Shown here: positions 22,263 to 33,114 of the stretch, piece by piece | Position numbering within the stretch: position 1 is the first letter of the stretch | Layout: every line of letters starts with the position of its first letter | Source: Azolla caroliniana | Taxonomy: Eukaryota > Polypodiophyta | Assembly: GCA_043228905.1 (NCBI GenBank) | Contig: JBHGNT010000012.1 | Span: forward strand, 16,244,001 to 16,308,000 | DNA: 64,000 nucleotides | Direction of reading: 5' to 3' | Program-made: the position numbers and the translations under genes | Notes under the pieces: generated by a model | What the model saw: only the letters and a program-made list of their open reading frames with translations | The model's database searches: none | Told to the model about the DNA's origin: nothing

Positions 22263-22579
22263 AAAAAAGCCGAATTAGATGAAGCAGAAGAAGAGTGGAA
22301 GGATGAAAGGGCCCAAAGACCCATAGAGCCGAAAGGCCGAAAGGCTGAAAAGGCCATAGAACCTGAAAGGTCGAAAGACGCTCAAAGGGCCGAAAGAGTT
22401 GAAAACCAATAATGGGACCAAGAGGGCATCATAAACATTTGCTTACATGATTTTGCATGTCTACATCTATGACCAACAAGATCATGTTGATAGTTTAAAG
22501 ACCAACGCTTTCTTGTGACCACAAAAAGGGTATCCATAGAAATAATGTTTCCAAGTTTTAACTACATGGATGACCATGA

Positions 22580-23075
22580 AAAGTTCTTTTTCTCAAACAA
22601 AATATCAATGCTAGGTAAAATCGAATTTCTTACTCTCGAAAGCAATACGTTTTTTGTCTTGGTAAAGAACAACATTGATTGCATAATCATTAGTGTTTTT
22701 TTTTCATAAAAGGAGAGATTTTTACAATAACACTATACAACTATATCGGGGAATCACCCCCGGGTCGAGTTCAAGAATATGAGACTACATACATATCCTC
22801 TCTTACTTTCTACTTAGTGTTTGTTTCAACCTCAAACGGTTTTGAATGGTCAAGCAACTTGTGTAGGAGCGATGATTACATGTTCCTTTTTTGATAAAAA
22901 AATCTTATAGAGTATCACTCCATGATATTGGTTTGGTAAACTTATGTCGTTGACCTTTTAAATGGTTATGTAAACGACATAATCAATTGTGAGAATTTGC
23001 AAATATATTTTTGGATAAAACTAAAAAAACCAAAGAAAGAACTAAGTTCTCCGACATTGCAAGGAATGTAAAAGT
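22580..23075 (-). pseudogene. Decayed chromovirus scrap of the C family
   Basis: Nucleotide similarity to C at about 2990-3330: TTTCTTACTCTCGAA, GCATAATC, GTTTCAACCTCAAA, TTGACCTTTTAAA and CCAAAGAA occur in the same order. No open frame. It is interrupted by a LINE tail at 22699-22813. Confidence 0.75.
22699..22813 (-). mobile_element. LINE 3' tail with 9-bp duplication
   Basis: A 115-bp insert with a T run on the left (poly-A in the minus sense), flanked by TTAGTGTTT at 22690-22698 and 22814-22822. Its minus strand carries GTAGTCTCATATTCTTGAAC and GATTCCCCGATATAG, matching the tail of the LINE copies at 28248 and 29880. Confidence 0.8.
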
Positions 23076-24780
23076 TCATCTCTATTCACCACACAAGTGC
23101 TAGAAAAATTCACCACACAAGTGAATCAAGTTTAGTTTTCAAGAATTAGGTCTACTAAAAAATTGGCCATAGCCCGAAAAGAAGGAAGGAGCAAGCAACA
23201 TGCTTGGGAACCCTTCAATATAGATAGTATATTCTATTGTCGTCAATGTTTTAGGCAACAATGTGTTGAACCTCAACACCCCAACCTCAACGGTTCTTAG
23301 CCTAACACTTGTTATTATCCCCTTTTTACACTTTGTGTTCCCTTCCTCATTTTACTATTTCTCTTCCTCCCCTCTTTTTATTTATTCCCACCACCTTGTC
23401 TTACCCACACTCGTTGAAAGAGTTTTATGCTCCCAAAATACCCCATAATTTCAATAACAATTATTAGAACTTAAACTACACCTAGCCCCCCATATCAAAG
23501 TTTGCACAAATATAAAAATATTATAGCACAAATATGCACGTGAAAGCAACATACACACGTACATAATAAAAAAATTCAACTATACAAATATATGTACTTG
23601 TATCTGAAAATCCACACTTGCACATTCACACACATATTCGCCAAATCCACGCTTGCGCATTCTACACTTTCACACAAGCACGTGCACCCGAAGAAATGAG
23701 AGAAAAATTCCTTCCCCTTTCTATTGCATGTTTGGTGGTTTACATCGTGGCATCAAAGACATAAAATTGAGAAAACCAAAGTTCAATCCTCACCGTGGGC
23801 TAGGTCCCCTGTCATATATTACGAATGATCTTCTGTGGATTGGCATTTACATGTGCACTCATGCGAACTAAGAAGAGCACAACCAAATCCACCTTCCCTA
23901 GTTCAAGACCATGGTGGTCTCGCATGCGTCTTTCACACGCTTCTCAAATATTCTAGCGGCAATGGTTTCATCTAGAATACAAAAATATGTTGCATTGCTT
24001 ACATTACATTAACAATAAATAGTTTGACATCATCCAATATAGATAATGTGCATCTCATATGTGATACATATGTGTCATGTGGTTTTTCTTGTTATATATG
24101 CTTGCTCCAAAATTTAAGTCAAACAAATATACAGGAGATGTGTATAATGCTTGAATTTGTCAACGCATATCATTGTTTGTCTTTCGGTGTCACCGCTTTA
24201 CTATAAGTATATGCATCAAACTAACATTGCTAGTGTCTAGTTGTGGTAGTTTAGAAAGAGTTGTGTATAACTATTACTATACCTATCACACATTAGGCAT
24301 GCTACATGAATAATGAACATTGAAAGTCTCTACATCTAGGGGATTAACAAGACTCCCATTCATGTTTCACGTCCTTCGTGACACAATATGCACACAACTA
24401 AAGTAGAACAAAACAATCACTAAAGAGACAATTAGTATGATCAAAGTTCCAATAATTATATTAAGAATTAACAAGTGGAAATTCATTGCCCCACTTGTTG
24501 GAATGAATGCAAGTTAAAAAAATTTTGATGTGTATAAGGTTGAACTTTAGCATCTTGCCACTTAACTATGAACCTACGACAATACCATGATGTGTTTGCA
24601 TTTTCTTGTGAATTTAGATTACATTCCAAATCTTATGGCTACAAAATTCATGGGAGTTTGGACATATTATATGCGCCTAATGTTATTTTCCAAGAGAATT
24701 TAGAGAATTGATGTAGAAATCCTTCCAACCATCATATTGGTATTACCATTATCTACATAATATTAAACTTCCAATAAAAC
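23076..24780. other. AT-rich stretch without recognised genes
   Basis: Only short open frames without family features or consistent coding character. I see no RNA gene and no clear transposon end. Confidence 0.6.
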
Positions 24781-24782
24781 GA

Positions 24783-24906
24783 TCCTATTAAGTTAGGATA
24801 TTAACGTGACAAAGATATAGTTTTCCCACACATCTTCAAAGGTTGAATATGATCTTTGATCCTATTATGGTTAGGATATTAATGTGACAAAGATATAGTT
24901 TTCATT
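24783..24906 (+). repeat. Tandem duplication of about 77 bp
   Basis: CCTATTAAGTTAGGATATTA and ACGTGACAAAGATATAGTTTT at about 24785 recur as CCTATTATGGTTAGGATATT and AATGTGACAAAGATATAGTTTT at about 24862. A third partial echo (GACAAAGATAAA) is near 24935. Confidence 0.75.
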
Positions 24907-25006
24907 TTCCCCTACAATGTTTTTAAGGAGACAAAGATAAATACTCATCCTCTAAGGTTGAAATATTCGGTGTCTACAATAAATATTTTGGATATTGAGT
25001 GTTGAG

Positions 25007-25411
25007 TTTTTTTTTTTTCCTAAAAAAACACTACTTCCCATTAGTTAGCAAACGAAGTACATCAAAGTTCAGCCATAATCAACAAAACTCACACTACTCC
25101 ACACAAAACTAAGCATAATCCCCACCCTGCTATTTACAACAAAAGTATCCCGCTAGATCTTTTTACATGGTAACCACATAATTACATCTTCTGTCCACTA
25201 ATGGAAGCCAATGACGAAAACAGCCATCTCGGTGCTTGGTAGTTCCATTTAGGCCCTAACGTTGAATTTACCATCATAGGAGAACGACCCCATTTCAACA
25301 AAAACTTTGACCGAGCCTTTTCTGCTTCATCCGAGTTCCCTTCAATTGAGGGAGTTAGTAAATGAATAACTTTCCTTGTGAGCATGCTCATTGTGATTGA
25401 AAGAGAAATAT
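25007..25411 (-). mobile_element. LINE fragment, 5'-truncated, minus strand
   Basis: A T run at 25007-25018 marks the poly-A end. The minus strand reads LKWGRSPMMVN and GPKWNYQAPRWLF (25182-25300), like KWRNTPMVMQ and GPRWNYQPPRWLF of the copy at 29880. The 8-bp GTGTTGAG occurs on both sides (24999-25006, 25412-25419) as a possible target duplication. Confidence 0.75.
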
Positions 25412-25419
25412 GTGTTGAG

Positions 25420-26230
25420 ATTGGTCTAAACCTAAATTATGAGGAAATCAATCTTCAACTCTATCAATCAGTGTTAGTGTGACGCTCATACTTGCAAACT
25501 TGTTCCAAGAAAAACATGTATATTTTATGAGTTAGGCATGTTATTGCCCCCATGTCCTATTTCACATTAAAGACGGTGTGCTCTAATTAATAGGAAAGTG
25601 GGGGTCCTTAATTTTTTATGCATATGTCATGTTTGTCAAACAACCAAATTACTTCCTCTCTAGGTTGGTATAAGTTGTCTCCATGTGGCATATGGAATCT
25701 CTCTCTTTGTCTCATAGTTGGTCCTCGAAAATGTCAAAAGTTTGACACTTTCATCTTGAGTGTCTTATATTCATGATTGAATAACATGTTTGGCTTATTC
25801 TAAGGTCAATTGGACATTATATACAACACGCTATTCTTTCTCCTAAATATTTGGGTGTCAGGAGTAAGGCTCACCGCAAAAAACTTGTAAAGTATTCGAA
25901 TTCCTTTGAAACATGTATGAAAGAAGTCCCCTTAATCAACGGCCTTACTAATTCATCCAATAAAAATGTTGACTTCGATGATTCTAACGTGCAAAGTTTA
26001 AGATCAATAGGTTCTCACAAAGGATCAAGTGACAACAGATAAGTTCCGCGTATCCTATCAAGCTTTGACACAAACAAAAAATTAAAAGCAAAAATGAATC
26101 AAACAAAGAAACAAAGACATGTACATCAATCTATGATGAGTACATATTTTTTTAAATATACATATATTTTAAAGTAATAGGTTGACCTTGGTGCATATGC
26201 ATATTATGAAGCATATATGTGTATATATAT
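25420..26230. other. Intergenic stretch upstream of the dirigent gene
   Basis: AT-rich. The ORF at 25851-26042 (63 codons) has no recognisable family and is not supported as a gene. The region must hold the dirigent promoter, but I see no defined element except the TATA box listed next. Confidence 0.55.
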
Positions 26231-26235
26231 GTATG

Positions 26236-26250
26236 CCTATATATACAAAA
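26236..26250 (+). promoter_or_regulatory. Candidate TATA box of the dirigent gene
   Basis: CCTATATATACAAAA lies about 205 nt upstream of the ATG, giving a leader of about 170 nt. Similar AT runs at 26219-26230 are alternatives. Confidence 0.5.
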
Positions 26251-26346
26251 GCATATAGCTTGCTAAGAAGGGAAGAAGAAAGAAGAACAAATTTAAGAGT
26301 TTCAATAAGATCACCACAATCTCTCTCTCATTCTGCATCTCTCTCA

Positions 26347-26426
<80 letters not shown>
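26347..26426 (+). repeat. Compound microsatellite (CT)12(CA)28 in the 5' leader
   Basis: CT repeats at 26347-26370 run directly into CA repeats at 26371-26426, ending 24 nt before the dirigent ATG. The position is within the predicted 5' UTR. Pyrimidine-rich leaders are common in plants; the length is likely variable between individuals. Confidence 0.9.
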
Positions 26427-26429
<3 letters not shown>

Positions 26430-26450
26430 CTCATATATCAATCAAAGTTC

Positions 26451-27026
26451 ATGGCTATCATGACATCTTGCATGATATTCATGGCATTGTTCATGATGGC
26501 CCCGCTCGGGTCAGTCGTAGATGTCGTGGAAGCGAAGAGCAAACCAGACCTTGTCCTCACTTATTACCTCCTACAACAAGTAGGCGTGAACGAGTTCGCA
26601 ACCGTCCAAGCGGCGGTGCCTCCCGTGAATGGTAGCCTCACGGGCTTCGGCCTTCAAGTCGTGTACGACTATCCCATCACCGCAACACCACCATCCACCG
26701 GGGGCAACACTTCGGTGCAAGTCATTGGCTTCGTCCGTGGAACGTCCGTGGTCGTGCACAATGTCCCGGGGTCCACGGTGTTCGCGGTGTCCAACGTTGT
26801 GCACTATGACGGAGACACCAAGAAGAAGGGACCGAGCGGGACGTTCGCGCAACAAGGCGAGGCCTCCTTCTCGAGTGGGAAGCCTTGGGAGTACGCGATC
26901 GTCGGGGGTACCGGTGATTTCCGAGGAGCGCATGGGTATAACGTTGGGAGTGTTATCTCGGTCACCCGACCCTCGAGTGGAGCCCCCATAATTGTCACCT
27001 CCTATAATGCCAGCATTTGGTTCTAA
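26451..27026 (+). CDS. Dirigent-like protein, secreted
   Basis: 191 residues, no intron, the usual length for the family. Residues 1-28 form a hydrophobic signal peptide ending VVEA, so the product is secreted to the cell wall. Dirigent proteins are beta-barrels that steer stereospecific coupling of phenoxy radicals in lignan and related synthesis. The C-terminal hallmark VGGTGDFRGAHGY (151-163) and the final TSYNASIWF are clear, while the VGRAQG motif of canonical members is replaced by VIGFVRG (91-97). Three N-glycosylation sites: NGS 60, NTS 86, NAS 186. The CDS is GC-rich in an AT-rich neighbourhood. AATAAA lies at 27113-27118. A broken paralogue is at 32393-32640. The substrate cannot be inferred; allene-oxide-cyclase-like folds are a less likely alternative. 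Confidence 0.85.
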   Translation: MAIMTSCMIFMALFMMAPLGSVVDVVEAKSKPDLVLTYYLLQQVGVNEFATVQAAVPPVNGSLTGFGLQVVYDYPITATPPSTGGNTSVQVIGFVRGTSVVVHNVPGSTVFAVSNVVHYDGDTKKKGPSGTFAQQGEASFSSGKPWEYAIVGGTGDFRGAHGYNVGSVISVTRPSSGAPIIVTSYNASIWF

Positions 27027-27112
27027 AACTTATATGGTTGCAAAAAAACTTTTGATGGACCCCTTTGGAACATACAACCAACAAGCCTTTTCTTAACACT
27101 TCCATAAGCATG

Positions 27113-27118
27113 AATAAA
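27113..27118 (+). terminator. Candidate polyadenylation signal of the dirigent gene
   Basis: AATAAA located 87 nt after the stop codon, in an A/T-rich stretch. Confidence 0.55.
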
Positions 27119-27249
27119 TTTAGCACATCAAAATTAGCCCATCATATACCCCCCCCACCCCCTTATATCAATACAATTAAGCCAAAATTATGGAGTAATA
27201 ACAAAAGCATGTATAACATGATGTACATTTCCCATCAATATATTTTATA

Positions 27250-27610
27250 GATGTGCTTCCATTGTTGTAGAATACTTAGCATACAATACGTGTAGAATAC
27301 ATATGCCAAGTATTCAAACATTTTTTTTAAAATACTTAGAATACATACTTTACAAATAAAATACGTGAAATACTTAGAATACGTGTAGAATACTTTAAAT
27401 ACTTCTTAAAATTTAAGGCTTTTTTTCAAACAAAATAATAATAATTTTTAACTTTTTCAAAATGTTAAATACTTGTTAAATATGTAGAATATGTCAAATT
27501 CATAGAATACGTGAAAAGTTAAAAAATTGTAGTTCTAAAATGTAGAATACATCTAGAATACTTTAGAGTATTCTAAAACATATTCAAAACGTAGAATACG
27601 TGTTTTTTAA
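27250..27610 (+). repeat. Degenerate GTAGAATAC repeats downstream of the dirigent gene
   Basis: (G)TAGAATAC and variants such as TTAGAATAC and GTAGAATATG occur about a dozen times, often followed by GTG, in about 360 bp. Spacing is irregular, so this is a decayed low-complexity array. Confidence 0.75.
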
Positions 27611-28247
27611 CAACTATGTGTGCTTCATTAAAATACATTTAAAGAAGAGGTGAAATATGTCCAAACATCTTTTAAAATTGTAGCATTGCTCTATCTTCCC
27701 AATCTTATATTTATTTTATTGTCAAAGAGCAATACCACATTGTCCAAGTTAATATGTATATTTAATTTGCATCGTTTTTTCCGTATGAATAATTCGTAAT
27801 CTCCATTGCCTTCGAAACACTTAAACCACTATTGTTGTAAGACCTTCACTAATGGCTAAGAACTTAATTAGGATGTTGACATGTGAATGATCTCTATGTT
27901 TTTCTCGAGTTAATTTGGCAATTAATTGTTTCAAGTTCACAAGAATAGTTACGCATGCCAATGTTCATGTTAGATTGTTAAATTATGTGCGACATAAATT
28001 TACATGGTATTAATGAAACCCTTTGTTAGATATAAACAACGTCATACTTTTCCAATACCTAAGGAACATTCATTAAGGTTTTGGAATTTGTTCCCAAGTT
28101 ATATCCATAAAGTGTACACAACTTCAGAGTCTAAGACTATTGGATAATATTGAATAGGAAAAGGTACGATTTGGTTCATGAATGTTGTTCACACTATGTT
28201 TTGTAATAGGCCTAAGGTATAGAGGGATGATCTCACACAAAACCAAA
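27611..28247. other. AT-rich stretch without recognised genes
   Basis: No open frame with family features and no transposon ends seen. Confidence 0.55.
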
Positions 28248-28545
28248 TGGCCCGAGGTGGAACAACCAGCCCCCACGCTGGTTGTTTCCTACTCACCTGC
28301 CACCCTCCCTTTGTTGTAGGCCCCAAGAGTTGGCTTGTACTAGCCAACACTGAAGGGCACCGCTTTTAGCTATAGGTATCTACTTACATTAAGTAGCCAG
28401 TCTGAAAGGCTATGTAAGTAGTCTCATTTTCTTGAACTTGATCAGAGGGAGATTCCCCGATTTGTGTATAAGCGTCCTTGTACAGTCTCTTTGTAATAAT
28501 CCTTCCTAACTAATGGGAAAGTAGCTTCATTTTGGGGAAAAAAAA
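28248..28545 (+). mobile_element. LINE 3' tail, 5'-truncated
   Basis: About 300 bp starting TGGCCCGAGGTGGAAC and ending in a poly-A run. It matches 30611-30903 along its whole length (CCAGCCCCCACGCTGGTTG, GTAATAATCCTTCCTAACTA). The encoded GPRWN..PPRWLF end of the LINE protein is just recognisable. No convincing target duplication. Confidence 0.85.
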
Positions 28546-29864
28546 ACAAATCTTAAAAGTTCCATTTTCTTGTACCATACTTCAATGTTGTTAAACAACT
28601 AGATATTTTTATGCTAGGAAAGTACATTCGAAAATGACTTGCAAAATGAGCGTTGTCCATCATTGAAAGGTAGGCCCATTTTTCTTTCGAATAAACAACT
28701 AGTTCATATTGATGTTGGGAAAGTTCATTCAATGTCATGACTTATCAAATGATGCAAAATGACTGTTGTTTGAAGTTTGAACTACAAAAACGATGTTGGA
28801 TCTTATGTGACATTGTATTAGAAAATTGACTATAATGTCTTATATATCATCAATGTTGCATCGTTTCTAATAAATTAAGAACTAACAACTTCCCCCCTTC
28901 CCCCAAATTGGCCAAAGTTTGTATCAATCTTGCAACTTTTATGTTAACAATAGAAAGTTTTTACTTCCTAATTAGCTTAGAAACATATATATCCTATTGC
29001 TATAACAAAAGCCATGGTAAGATCTTAGAGCACATAATGGTAATGGTGTGCTTGGGTTCGGGTGTTTCACATTATGTGCCATTGTCACCATGATGTCAAT
29101 GGCTGCCACTTGATCAGAAAATATGTCATAATTGGCACTTTGATCATCATTAGGAGAAATAACTAGGTACAGGCTTTCACATAATCATAAACATTCAACA
29201 TTAACCAACTTTAACGACATAATATTCAACCCCTTTTTCTCTTGTTTTGAGTTATCTAGTTGGCCCCCCTTAACATTTCACGCCATGAGCGGATTTCCAT
29301 GACATTCCTCTAGGATATCATACTCTTGCGTTCAATAGGTTTATATTGCCAATATATGGAGCCTAGATAAACAAACTTGCCCCTAACTCCTAGGCTTTGA
29401 GGTGAGCTAATATTAGCTCTATAGTGAAGAGGCGAGTTAGATATCCACCTTATTACTTTGTATGGGTGTTGTATGCTATGTGTTGAGGTTTTTAGATTTT
29501 ACTAGGGACAACTTGTTGCTTTGTACGTGTGTTCTATGCTATATGTGCAATATGTCTACGAATATGTGTTGTCAAAGAAATTGTGTGCACACCTCTATCA
29601 TGATAAGCTTCTTGATGCAACACTGATCTTACTAGGGACAATAAAACTTTCTCACTCTTGAGGGTTGTTGGTGATATGAAGAACATCCACATCACTATGA
29701 ACATAAGTGAAAATTCCTTATGAAAGCAAGGTATGAAGAAATGGTTTGGAAAATGTAGTGCATTACAATTGCTTTTTAATGCCACAATAGATTCCTTTGT
29801 GGACGAGGCCTTTTTACAATGCTAGTGTACCTCAACTTGGGAGAAATATGGAGGCTCATGTTTT
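28546..29864. other. Intergenic stretch without recognised genes
   Basis: AT-rich, several short open frames but none with a family motif. A small imperfect duplication around 29440-29545 (TTTGTAYGKGTGTT, CTATGCTATRTG) is the only structure seen. Confidence 0.5.
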
Positions 29865-29879
29865 AGAACTGCAAAACCA
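29865..29879. repeat. 15-bp target duplication of the LINE, left copy
   Basis: AGAACTGCAAAACCA is repeated exactly at 30904-30918, right after the poly-A run. Its length fits target-primed reverse transcription. Confidence 0.92.
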
Positions 29880-30903
29880 CTTGGGTCGGACTTTGCAGCT
29901 GCAGCTGGGCAGTTGGGCAGCCCCCTTCGCAATGGCTGGCGAACATTGGGCGTCCCCAATGAGGCGCTCATTACCTTTTGGAAAGGTCTCTGGCACCTCC
30001 ACATGCCTGAAAAGATCAAGCTCTTTTGGTGGCAGATCGGTCACAATGTGGTGCCCGTTGGTGAATGGCTAGGTAAACGCGGCGGCCCGTTAGGCTGCCC
30101 ACTGTGCTCTCGACCTATTGAGACTCTGAGACATTGTCTGTGGGATTGCCCTCAAGCTCAAAAGATCTGGGATAGAGTGACTCGCCTCCTTGCGGCATGT
30201 GAAGTTGAAGGAACAACCTCGTGGAGCGCTGCGGCATGGATTGGTCACTCGGTCGAAGGGTGGACGGACACCGTCAATGCGGATAGTTGGTGCTATGTAT
30301 GCACGAGAGGCAAAATCGTCAAGATCCGTTTCGAAAGAGGCTTGCAGCCCGCATCCCCTAGGTTTCCAGAAATCTGGATGCTGATTGCAAGTTTCACCTT
30401 GTGGTACATATGGAAAGCGCGTTGCCTCAAGGTTTTCCAAGGTACGGTACGGCCCCCAGAGGAAGTGATCATGGACATATGGTTCGCGATTATCAGCTGC
30501 CTACGAGGGCAACTGGAAGAGATTTGCAGCCACTCCAACGACGTGATCTCTGCCCGGTTGCGCTTTTGGCAGAAATGGAGGAACACACCTATGGTGATGC
30601 AAGGTGAGAGTGGCCCGAGGTGGAATTACCAGCCCCCACGCTGGTTGTTTCCTACTCACCTGCCACCCTCTCTTCATTGTAGGCCCCAAGAGCCGACTCG
30701 TACTAGGCAACATTGAAGGCCCTCACCTTAGATATAGGTAGCTTCTTACATTAAGTTAGGCCGCAAGGCTTTGTAAGTAGGCTGATCTTCTTTTACTTGA
30801 TCGGAGGTAGACTCCCCGATGTGTGTATAAGTCTCCTTGTAGACTTTCTATGTAATAATCCTTCCTAACTAATGGAAAAGTAGCTTCATTTTGGAAAAAA
30901 AAA
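29880..30903 (+). mobile_element. L1-type LINE, 5'-truncated to about 1 kb
   Basis: Non-LTR retrotransposon copy with an exact 15-bp duplication and a poly-A end. It contains the C-terminal part of the ORF2 protein (29913-30716). The 5' end of the element was lost on insertion, as is usual for LINEs. Three further tails of this family lie at 22699, 25007 and 28248. Confidence 0.93.
29913..30716 (+). pseudogene. LINE ORF2 C-terminus with zf-RVT domain
   Basis: 267 codons open. MPEKIKLFWWQI, then CPLCSRPIETLRHCLWDCP and AQKIWDRV is the reverse-transcriptase-associated zinc-binding segment found at the end of plant LINE polyproteins. Endonuclease and RT domains are absent by truncation, so no activity is expected. 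The frame ends just inside the 3' untranslated tail. Confidence 0.88.
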
Positions 30904-30918
30904 AGAACTGCAAAACCA

Positions 30919-32392
30919 TGTTTGCTGCTAGATGAGTAGATCACTACCACCCACACATATTGGCAAGGTGTGTCCCTTTATCCACCGTCCACTCTATTGC
31001 TTCCATACAACTTAGTTGTGACATTCTCGTTCATGTGATGTGAAAAGTAGGGGCACATGCAAGTAGGCTTGTTCACTGTGCATTTTTTGCACAAACCTAG
31101 TTTATTAGTCTATTACACATAACTTGAAGGTCCACATACAATCACATTTGAGTGTGCTTTCTACGTTGTTAGTTCAAATCCATCCCCATACACATTTCTC
31201 TTACAATCAAAATGTGCACTCTCAATATTCATCAGTAAAATCCTTGAATGTAAATCCTTGAATGTTGAGGGTCCCTAAACTCCATACATGTTGCATGAAA
31301 GTATATCACGGTTCCACATGTCATATTTGACTTTGAAGGGAGATAATAAAAATATCTCTATCTATCGTATATTTAACCTAAATATTGTCAAAGTTGGCCC
31401 TCGAATTTGTGTGGCTTTTTCTAAGTTCAGTTATTCCTTTTTGATAGGTCATTCGAGAGAATGATTCATTTCGTCTCATTAATCTATGTGTTTTCCCTAC
31501 AAAAGTTTATATCCCTTAAATTATATGTAATGAAGTTTATGAAACATGGGTGTTCCTAGTTAATCAATTTTTTTTTTTCACGTTGCTGCTTCCACTTTTT
31601 AATTAATGTTTGACAAACTTACTAATTGACTGAGAATTGAGATAGACAACGATGGTGGTTGGTTTATTTCATGAAACCGATCCTTTAGAAACTAATTCGC
31701 AACTATTGAGAGAATAAACATTGTTGATTCTTTTGAATGTGGAAGATGTGCAAGACAATGTTTTAATAGATTTTAAATCTTTAAGTTTCTAAAAAGTTCT
31801 CGTTTATTGTTGGGGGTGGGGGTGGGGGTGGGGGGAGGTCGTGCACATACAATACATAACAATAATGATATGAGTATTGACACTAAAAAAATCACTACAT
31901 AGAAGCACTTCCAACTAGGCCGTTATACAAAAGCCAACTTGCAAAAACACATTTGGGTGAGCTTTTGTCTATTGAGAGGAAGGATAACAAATTGATAAGC
32001 ATAAAATGTGCAAAATTTAGTCATCTTTTAGGTTCCACATCATGTAAGATAACAAGTTGAGAAAATTATTTGGAGTGTTCCAAAATTGAGAGTGGCTTGG
32101 ATCATCATGATTTCTAGAAAAATGATTATAAAAAATAAACAACGTGCTATCCAAATCTATAGACTATTTCCAAACTACCTAATATAGACATATATGCAAG
32201 GGAAATGAATTGTGACATAATTTTAAGTTGAGTGAATCTCAAATCCAAACCATTCATGCACTCTTTCTCCACTCTCGGTTCCATTTTCAAAGTAACATTT
32301 TTGTGTTTGTGTGTGTATGCTTGTATGTTGATTTGATACTTTAGATCTCCATGTTATAGTCTCACTCTCTTTCTCCACCCAAGAATTTAGAT
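30919..32392. other. AT-rich stretch without recognised genes
   Basis: Nothing supportable except a G-rich repeat at 31807-31837 and a short direct repeat (AATCCTTGAATGT) near 31250. The stretch before 32393 includes a CT-rich patch (32357-32380) that may be the remnant leader of the dirigent relic. Confidence 0.5.
31807..31837 (+). repeat. Short G-rich repeat GGGGGT
   Basis: TTGGGGGTGGGGGTGGGGGT then GGGGGGAGG: four G runs of five or more, able in principle to form a G-quadruplex. Confidence 0.8.
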
Positions 32393-32640
32393 ATGGCATC
32401 GTTTGCTATAAGGATCAAAATAAAGCTCCTCGCAATGATAGCAATGTGCACATTGGTATAGCATGTAATGGAGGGTCATACAAAATTAGTAAGAGAAAGA
32501 AAAGAAAACCAACCTCAAATTGTCTTATTTCCTACTACAAGTCAACATCAATGAATTTGTCTCTGCCTTTGAAGCCCCCCACCTGTAAATGGTACCTCCA
32601 CTGGTCATCAAGATCTTTTTGAAATAATTACTTGATGATA
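32393..32640 (+). pseudogene. Dirigent-like pseudogene (relic of a second copy)
   Basis: Begins with an ATG and a hydrophobic segment (LLAMIAMCTLV), then a stop. In a second frame it reads LKLSYFLLQ and VNINEFVSAFEAP, and in a third PPVNGTSTG. These align with LVLTYYLLQ, VGVNEFATVQAAVP and PPVNGSLTG in the intact gene (residues 34-64). The C-terminal half is not recognisable. It lies 5.4 kb downstream in the same orientation, so the two were probably tandem duplicates. It was found by alignment to 26451-27026, not by an open frame. Confidence 0.82.
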
Positions 32641-33114
32641 GCCATTGATATCTTTCGTAACCCAAATATTTGATTTCATGACGTCAACTATTTGTCTAAA
32701 TAACTTGATATCCATTTTTGTAGCATTGATTTGATTCATCGATATTTTTTTGTAGTTAACAAATGCAATGGATTATTGTCCCTAAGAAAATAAAAAACCC
32801 ATTATTATTTATTGTAAGCTTAATGGGGAATGGTTGTATTTAGATTTCCTAAAGATTTTGGATCACAAGCTACTAGATTATAATACGTCATAACCAAACA
32901 ATGCTACCTTTTTAAACTTTCATTTAAGTTATTATAAGTATCCATTCATGTCCATAATAGTAAGAACGAAAAGATTTCTATGCTAGTAGAATACTTATTA
33001 TTAGGATAAGCTTAGGATAAAAAGTGAGTCTATCCATGGCTTTCCACCATTTGGTGTTTTTCGTCGCTCCTGCATAGCTCTCCGGCTCACGCACTTCTGC
33101 TACCTTCTGCCACT
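32641..33114. other. AT-rich stretch without recognised genes
   Basis: No gene, RNA or repeat boundary that I can support. Element D begins by similarity at about 33115. Confidence 0.5.

Noticed and set aside
25851-26042. Small host protein of 63 residues
   Set aside because: No family, no supported promoter, AT-rich context; could be chance.
26182-26463. Plus-strand ORF with His-Thr repeats and minus-strand ORF with Cys-Val repeats
   Set aside because: Produced by the CT/CA microsatellite in the dirigent leader.
28248-28545. Clear target duplication of this LINE tail
   Set aside because: Only short A-rich similarities flank it, which cannot be told from the poly-A run.
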